From an uncultured Bacteroides sp. (GTDB lineage: Bacteria > Bacteroidota > Bacteroidia > Bacteroidales > Bacteroidaceae), in the NCBI GenBank assembly GCA_900766005.1, contig CAAFTU010000040.1, forward strand, positions 1 to 64,000: a stretch of 64,000 nt of DNA, given 5' to 3'. The stretch's first letter is position 1. Each line of letters starts with the position of its first letter. This document shows, in pieces, positions 60,444 through 64,000 of this stretch. The notes under the pieces are model-generated. The model saw only the letters and a program-made list of their open reading frames with translations. It was not told the origin of the DNA and made no database searches. Position numbers and translations under genes: made by a program.

Positions 60444-60474
60444 AATTTTTTAGTTTTTGCGTTATTAATTCAGT

Positions 60475-60999
60475 TTATTTCTTGTTTAGCATCTGTCGTA
60501 TATCATCAGGCATCTGATGATTGCGTTCTACGTCCGTTTTCAGCTCCTCTGCTGCACGATTGTTACGTTTCCTAATAACTATATCAATCTCTTCGTTTCG
60601 TTCGCGTAGAAAGCGTTTAAACGCTTCGCCTACTGCTATCACATCAAAGTAGCTGTAAAACTTGCCGTACTGACCCAACTTGAAGCGGGCAACGAACAGC
60701 AGAAACTCCGTCAGCTTGATATGATAATACTTTGCAGCAAACAGCGCGCTGAACTCTTGCAGTACGTTCATATCTGCACCATCTTTCGTCCCGCTTGCAA
60801 AATCAAGTGTCATTAGCTGTGTCTTTATCCAGAGCGTTGCAGATCCAGAGCCGTATATCCGCTCAAGGTCAGAGATGGTCGGCGACTTATCGCTGTACGC
60901 TTTTTCGATGTCAGTCAGCAACACAGATTGCAACGATGTGGAAAATGCCGCAGATGCCTGACTAAAGGTCGGGTATTTCGACTTTATCTCCTCCAGCAT
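60475..60999 (-). CDS. Phage replication-region protein of unknown function
   Basis: About 174 residues from the ATG at 60999 (MLEEIKSKYPTFSQASAAFS). The start is uncertain: ATGs at 61023 and 61083 would give more overlap with the upstream gene. Helical, with LTDIEKAYSDKSPTISDLER and VIAVGEAFKRFLRERNEEID. Similar proteins follow replication-initiation-like genes in Bacteroides elements; helicase-loader function is only a guess. Confidence 0.6.
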   Translation of the reverse strand: MLEEIKSKYPTFSQASAAFSTSLQSVLLTDIEKAYSDKSPTISDLERIYGSGSATLWIKTQLMTLDFASGTKDGADMNVLQEFSALFAAKYYHIKLTEFLLFVARFKLGQYGKFYSYFDVIAVGEAFKRFLRERNEEIDIVIRKRNNRAAEELKTDVERNHQMPDDIRQMLNKK

Positions 61000-61702
61000 C
61001 AAATCTCTGCTCGTGCTCTGCATACTCGTTAAAGAGCTGCTGTGCCTTTGCTGCTTTATCAATGCCCCGATTGTTGTTTCCATGCGAATAGATATTTTCC
61101 CTGTTAGCCCACGTTGCCAAACGCTTTGCCGTTTCCCACGTTCGCTCCTGCTCATAGCGCATCTTAGTGCATGATTTGTTCATTTCCGTCCAGTAGTCGA
61201 AAAATGCCCGTATCATCTCCTTCGGGTAGGTATCTGTGAATGGGACTAAAGACTGATAAAAGATTTCTTTTCGTGAGAGAGTAGCGGCTTCAGCCGCGGC
61301 CTTTCCTTTCTTTGGCTCTACTTTAGTAGAGCTTTCTTTATATATATCTTCAGATATATCTTTATCTTTATCTTTAGGTTTCGGTTTGGTTTCCGTTTGG
61401 TTATTGTTTGGTTTTTGTTTGGTTATGTTTTGGTTTTCGTTTGGTTTCGGTTTGGTTTCCGTTTGGTTATTGTTTGCTTTCGGTCTACCTCCCTTTTTCC
61501 CGTTCTCATAACGTTGATTATTAGCGTCAATTTGAGGTTTTACCATCGCCAGCATAGCACTCGCAATCGGCTTTGGAGATTCAGTAGTTTCTCCGTATAG
61601 GCCATACTCAATTATGGCCGTGAGCACGTCTCCCTGCATCTCCCTCTGCAGATTCTTGATAGCTTCCCACCAGCTTGCGTAAAACACAAAGCCGTCTTTC
61701 AT
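60962..61702 (-). CDS. DUF6291-like replication-region protein
   Basis: 246 residues. The N-terminus GFVFYASWWEAIKNLQREMQ and TAIIEYGLYGE match the DUF6291-type domain seen in phage replication-initiator-like proteins. A repetitive linker (about 85-120) rich in NNNQTETKPKP follows, then a helical C-terminus with PFTDTYPKEMIRAFFDYWTE. The linker is encoded by two 34-bp direct repeats. Probably a replisome organiser. Confidence 0.7.
   Translation of the reverse strand: MKDGFVFYASWWEAIKNLQREMQGDVLTAIIEYGLYGETTESPKPIASAMLAMVKPQIDANNQRYENGKKGGRPKANNNQTETKPKPNENQNITKQKPNNNQTETKPKPKDKDKDISEDIYKESSTKVEPKKGKAAAEAATLSRKEIFYQSLVPFTDTYPKEMIRAFFDYWTEMNKSCTKMRYEQERTWETAKRLATWANRENIYSHGNNNRGIDKAAKAQQLFNEYAEHEQRFDAGGDKVEIPDL
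61374..61480. repeat. Intragenic 34-bp direct repeats
   Basis: Two copies of a GGTTTCGGTTTGGTTTCCG-type unit lie within the DUF6291-like gene and code for the TETKPKP-rich linker. Slippage here would change linker length in steps of whole codons only if the unit is a multiple of 3. Confidence 0.6.
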
Positions 61703-61732
61703 AATCTTTATTTTTTTGGTTATTCACTAAGT

Positions 61733-62194
61733 TTACAAACTCACACCTTTCTTTTTTTCTTCGTTATCTCCTTTCTTTTTGTAGAATTTAATTAACTCGA
61801 TTAATTCAAACTCGCTCCACTTTTTTGTCTGAGATGCTTTCCACGCCAGTTTGTCATATCTCATCTGGCCAACCTTTGCAATCAGATTCTTTTCGTATGC
61901 TATCAAATGATCTGCGGAAAACCTGTTGCAATGCCTGCACTCTGCGTGACAGTTATCTTCGTCAAACCTTGTTGCCATGTGTCGGCGGGAATGGAAATGC
62001 CCGCAATCAGCCTGTTCTATCGGCTTGATCTGTCCGCAGCTGATACACCTGAAGCATCCGTTTGGCATTGCATCTCTTAGCCGGATGAATCGGCTGAACA
62101 CCTTATCCAGCTTTGCAACGTAATCGGTTTTTTTCTTCACCTTTACAGACTTGTCAAAAAGTGGCTTCTTTTTCTGTTTCTTGATATAATACAT
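61733..62194 (-). CDS. NinG-like (Rap) recombination endonuclease
   Basis: 153 residues. The zinc-binding pattern CFRCISCGQIK followed by ADCGHFHSRRHMATRFDE and CHAECRHCNRF is the lambda NinG signature (HNH-like). NinG/Rap acts on branched DNA in phage recombination. It fits the recombination group with the NinB-like and SSB-like genes upstream. Confidence 0.88.
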   Translation of the reverse strand: MYYIKKQKKKPLFDKSVKVKKKTDYVAKLDKVFSRFIRLRDAMPNGCFRCISCGQIKPIEQADCGHFHSRRHMATRFDEDNCHAECRHCNRFSADHLIAYEKNLIAKVGQMRYDKLAWKASQTKKWSEFELIELIKFYKKKGDNEEKKKGVSL

Positions 62195-62331
62195 AGTTCA
62201 AAACTAAAGAGGTGAACCCTGTTGGCTCACCTCCAGAAAATGTACAACTATAAAATATAAGGGCTTTCACCTTACGCTGTCCTTTGCAGCGGCATATAAA
62301 TTAAACAATCAATTATAAGGCCGTAGCCTCG

Positions 62332-62403
62332 CGGAAAGAGCAGGAATCGAACCTGCATCTCTTTGTTCCCAACAAAGCGGCTTTCCTTTTAGCCCACCTT
62401 CCC
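62332..62403 (-). tRNA. tRNA-Pro (anticodon GGG), phage-encoded
   Basis: 72 bases on the minus strand folding as a cloverleaf. Acceptor GGGAAGG/TCTTTCC (two G-U pairs), D stem GGCT/AGCC with an 8-base loop, anticodon stem CTTTG/CAAAG with loop TTGGGAA, T arm GCAGG-TTCGATT-CCTGC. CCA is not encoded. It lies between phage genes on the same strand. Reads CCC (and CCU) codons. Confidence 0.75.
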
Positions 62404-62448
62404 AAAACCGCCCTATCTTCACAGACCAGGCGGGAATTATAGATAGAG

Positions 62449-62886
62449 TTAAACAAAGTCTTTGTTTTGCTCAACGACCTGCTGTGCATATACCAGCATC
62501 TCGTATTCGTTTGCAGCAGGCAGATAAATTCCGGCCTGCGCTGCACTCCAGTTGCGGAAGCGGTCAATAGATACGGACATTTCAGCCGTTGTCAGCTCGG
62601 AAGAACTTCTGAGGTATGTTATCTCATTCCCTTTCTTATTCATCCGTTTACGCTCAAATAAATCCCTATTGCACGTTCGTTTGTAGAAATCTATCTTAGC
62701 TTCATCTGCACTGCAACCGTATTCACTACCGAAAAATCCAAGCAGCAAATGAAGGTAGCTGTTTTGCTTGATGGTGCGGTTAGGATGCTTTTTCTTAACT
62801 TCCACGACCGCACGCTCTTCATACAACTTATTCACGTACCGTTTGAATTTATCCAGCTCGAACTCATTGTTTAAATTGAACAACAT
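62449..62886 (-). CDS. NinB-like recombination protein (probable)
   Basis: 145 residues. NRTIKQNSYLHLLLGFFGSE near residue 40 resembles the NinB/Orf signature (RSxxQNxxxH). RDLFERKRMNKKGNEITYLR and LTTAEMSVSIDRFRNWSA follow. NinB/Orf mediates phage recombination with NinG and SSB, both nearby. It overlaps the SSB-like gene stop by one base. Confidence 0.65.
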   Translation of the reverse strand: MLFNLNNEFELDKFKRYVNKLYEERAVVEVKKKHPNRTIKQNSYLHLLLGFFGSEYGCSADEAKIDFYKRTCNRDLFERKRMNKKGNEITYLRSSSELTTAEMSVSIDRFRNWSAAQAGIYLPAANEYEMLVYAQQVVEQNKDFV

Positions 62887-63350
62887 CAGAATGGAAGCGG
62901 TTGTCCGTTGGTATCAGTCCGTGGAGGGAAATCTTGATGATATCCCTGCTGATATTGCGGTTGTTGGACTTGTTGCGCTGGCTGCTGATATTGCGGCTGC
63001 GGCTGCTGCGCTTGCTGCGGTGCATGGTGCTGCACCTGCTTAGCTTCGATGCGGTACGGCTGAACCCGTGTAAAAATCTGCTCACGGCCATCTGCAGTCG
63101 TGTATCTGCTGCCATTCACATCGAACGTGATTGTAACAATCTGCCCCGGCTGGTAGCTATCCAGCTCCCTGCATCTGTCTCCTACAAACTCCAGCTGCGG
63201 AGTGTTTTCAAATCCTCTCTCACCCGTATAAGGATCAAAGCGTGTGCAGTCTATAACAATAGACCGCTTATCAATGCTCTTACCAGATTTACCCGTAATT
63301 GTCTCGGTCGGGTAGATACGTAATATTTTACCTGTAATTTGATTTGCCAT
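62886..63350 (-). CDS. Single-strand DNA-binding-like (DUF3127) protein
   Basis: 154 residues. The N-terminal OB-fold-like part contains QITGKILRIYPTETITGKSG and SIVIDCTRFDPYTGERGFEN; the C-terminus is a long Gln/Pro-rich tail (QAQQPQPQYQQPAQQ) ending QPLPF, like the flexible tail of SSB proteins. It probably coats single-stranded phage DNA during replication or recombination. Confidence 0.8.
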   Translation of the reverse strand: MANQITGKILRIYPTETITGKSGKSIDKRSIVIDCTRFDPYTGERGFENTPQLEFVGDRCRELDSYQPGQIVTITFDVNGSRYTTADGREQIFTRVQPYRIEAKQVQHHAPQQAQQPQPQYQQPAQQVQQPQYQQGYHQDFPPRTDTNGQPLPF

Positions 63351-63355
63351 ATCAT

Positions 63356-63835
63356 TTATTTTTTAAATGTTACACTAAACGTGGTTGTACTCTCCCTAAC
63401 TGGAGGATTCAGTTTATAGATTTCTCCAGTTTCTTCATCTATTTCCGTTTTCGGCTGAGTCAGCGTGCGTAGAAATTTCTCCCGCTCTTTTCGCTTCTCA
63501 ATTAGTTCTTGCTCGCAAGCGTATATCTCATCGTAAACCGGATCCCCGCACACTTTAAAATCGTACTTTACACCAGCTTCTTTCATTTGCACTACTGCGC
63601 CCCGATATTCCGGGCTTTCTCCCCTGCCGTATTTTTCGCATTCGGCTAATACAGCATCTTTAACCCGTTCATCTTTCAAAAAGATGCTGATGGTTTCAGC
63701 GATGCTCTTCATTTTCGTAACCGCTTCTATAGGGCTGACCTCACCATCCGCGACCAGATTAATGAACTGCTCCGCCATGGATTTCTGCTCTGTCTTAGTA
63801 GCAGGAACCCGGTTAATAATTTCTAATGTATTCAT
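63356..63835 (-). CDS. Phage protein of unknown function (recombination region)
   Basis: 159 residues. It starts MNTLEIINRVPATKTEQKSM and has DAVLAECEKYGRGESPEYRG in the middle and a charged helix with EQELIEKRKEREKFLR. It resembles small phage proteins associated with recombinases. The start overlaps the upstream reading frame by ATGA. Confidence 0.6.
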   Translation of the reverse strand: MNTLEIINRVPATKTEQKSMAEQFINLVADGEVSPIEAVTKMKSIAETISIFLKDERVKDAVLAECEKYGRGESPEYRGAVVQMKEAGVKYDFKVCGDPVYDEIYACEQELIEKRKEREKFLRTLTQPKTEIDEETGEIYKLNPPVRESTTTFSVTFKK

Positions 63836-64000
63836 TGTAGATTATTGTTTATTTTGTAATTCTCGTAATTCTCTAAGATCACACTGATATCATCTTTGCA
63901 ATTTTTATAATTATTCTCCAGCAGGGCGGACAAAGAGATTCGCAGACCTTTGCTCCGCGCTTCCATCTCGTTTTTATGCAACCACGACATTACCTTTTCA
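63832..64000 (-). CDS. Small phage protein, possibly truncated by the window edge
   Basis: The frame runs to the window edge and stops at 63832, overlapping the next start as ATGA. An internal ATG at 63990 would give a complete 52-residue protein (MSWLHKNEMEARSKGLRISL at its start). Coiled-coil-like C-terminus (ISVILENYENYKINNN). Unknown function. Confidence 0.5.
   Translation of the reverse strand, partial: EKVMSWLHKNEMEARSKGLRISLSALLENNYKNCKDDISVILENYENYKINNNLQ

Larger units (their letters stand above)
27360..64000. mobile_element. Temperate tailed prophage with DGR (left part; runs off the window)
   Basis: A plus-strand integrase at the left edge is followed by a continuous minus-strand set of lysis, tail-tip, head, tail, terminase and early genes. 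Terminase large subunit, tape measure, prohead protease, capsid and portal are all recognisable, so it is a double-stranded DNA tailed phage with a siphovirus-like long tail. Genes look intact with no obvious frameshift, suggesting a functional prophage. The right end is not in the window and the exact left end is not determined. Base composition looks more AT-rich than the host backbone. Confidence 0.93.

Overview
The window is a Bacteroidales chromosome segment, most likely Bacteroides or Phocaeicola. The evidence is the Bacteroidetes-type atp gene order, families largely confined to this phylum (DUF4492, DUF4251, DUF5686), a cydAB operon and repeated TAnnTTTG promoter boxes. The species cannot be fixed from the sequence alone.

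Positions 1-27100 are host backbone. In order: formate-tetrahydrofolate ligase (fhs), a small exported protein, and the complete F1Fo ATP synthase operon (atpD-atpC-orf-atpB-atpE-atpF-atpH-atpA-atpG, minus strand). Then an aldose-epimerase-like gene and a repeat-rich 1-kb intergenic region holding a 28-bp perfect inverted-repeat pair. After that come a MATE transporter, an OmpA lipoprotein, an ECF sigma factor, a DUF4251 protein, a TRIC-like channel, UDP-GlcNAc 2-epimerase, a DUF5686 outer-membrane protein, rarA, a D-2-hydroxyacid dehydrogenase and the cytochrome bd operon (DUF4492-cydA-cydB).

From about 27.4 kb to the right edge lies a temperate tailed prophage, cut off by the window end. 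A plus-strand tyrosine integrase stands at its left end; nearly everything else is one long minus-strand series of tightly packed, often ATGA-coupled genes. In transcription order (right to left): an early/replication block (single-strand-binding-like, NinB-like, a tRNA-Pro(GGG), NinG-like, DUF6291-like, PcfK, PcfJ, a helicase-methyltransferase fusion), small unknown genes, a ParB-like protein and a glycosyltransferase, then terminase. Tail genes with the tape measure follow, then a terminator and a new promoter. The head genes (ClpP-type protease, capsid, portal) come next, then tail fibre/receptor-binding genes, a diversity-generating retroelement (DGR), and a lysis cassette (holins, muralytic protein, u-spanin-like lipoprotein).

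The most notable system is the DGR at 31231-34205. It has a C-type-lectin-like target with a 123-bp variable repeat at its 3' end, an Avd gene, a matching 123-bp template repeat and a reverse transcriptase with YADD. Of 15 template/variable differences, 13 fall at template adenines on the coding strand. A perfect 11-bp-stem hairpin lies just downstream of the variable repeat. It probably diversifies the phage receptor-binding tip.
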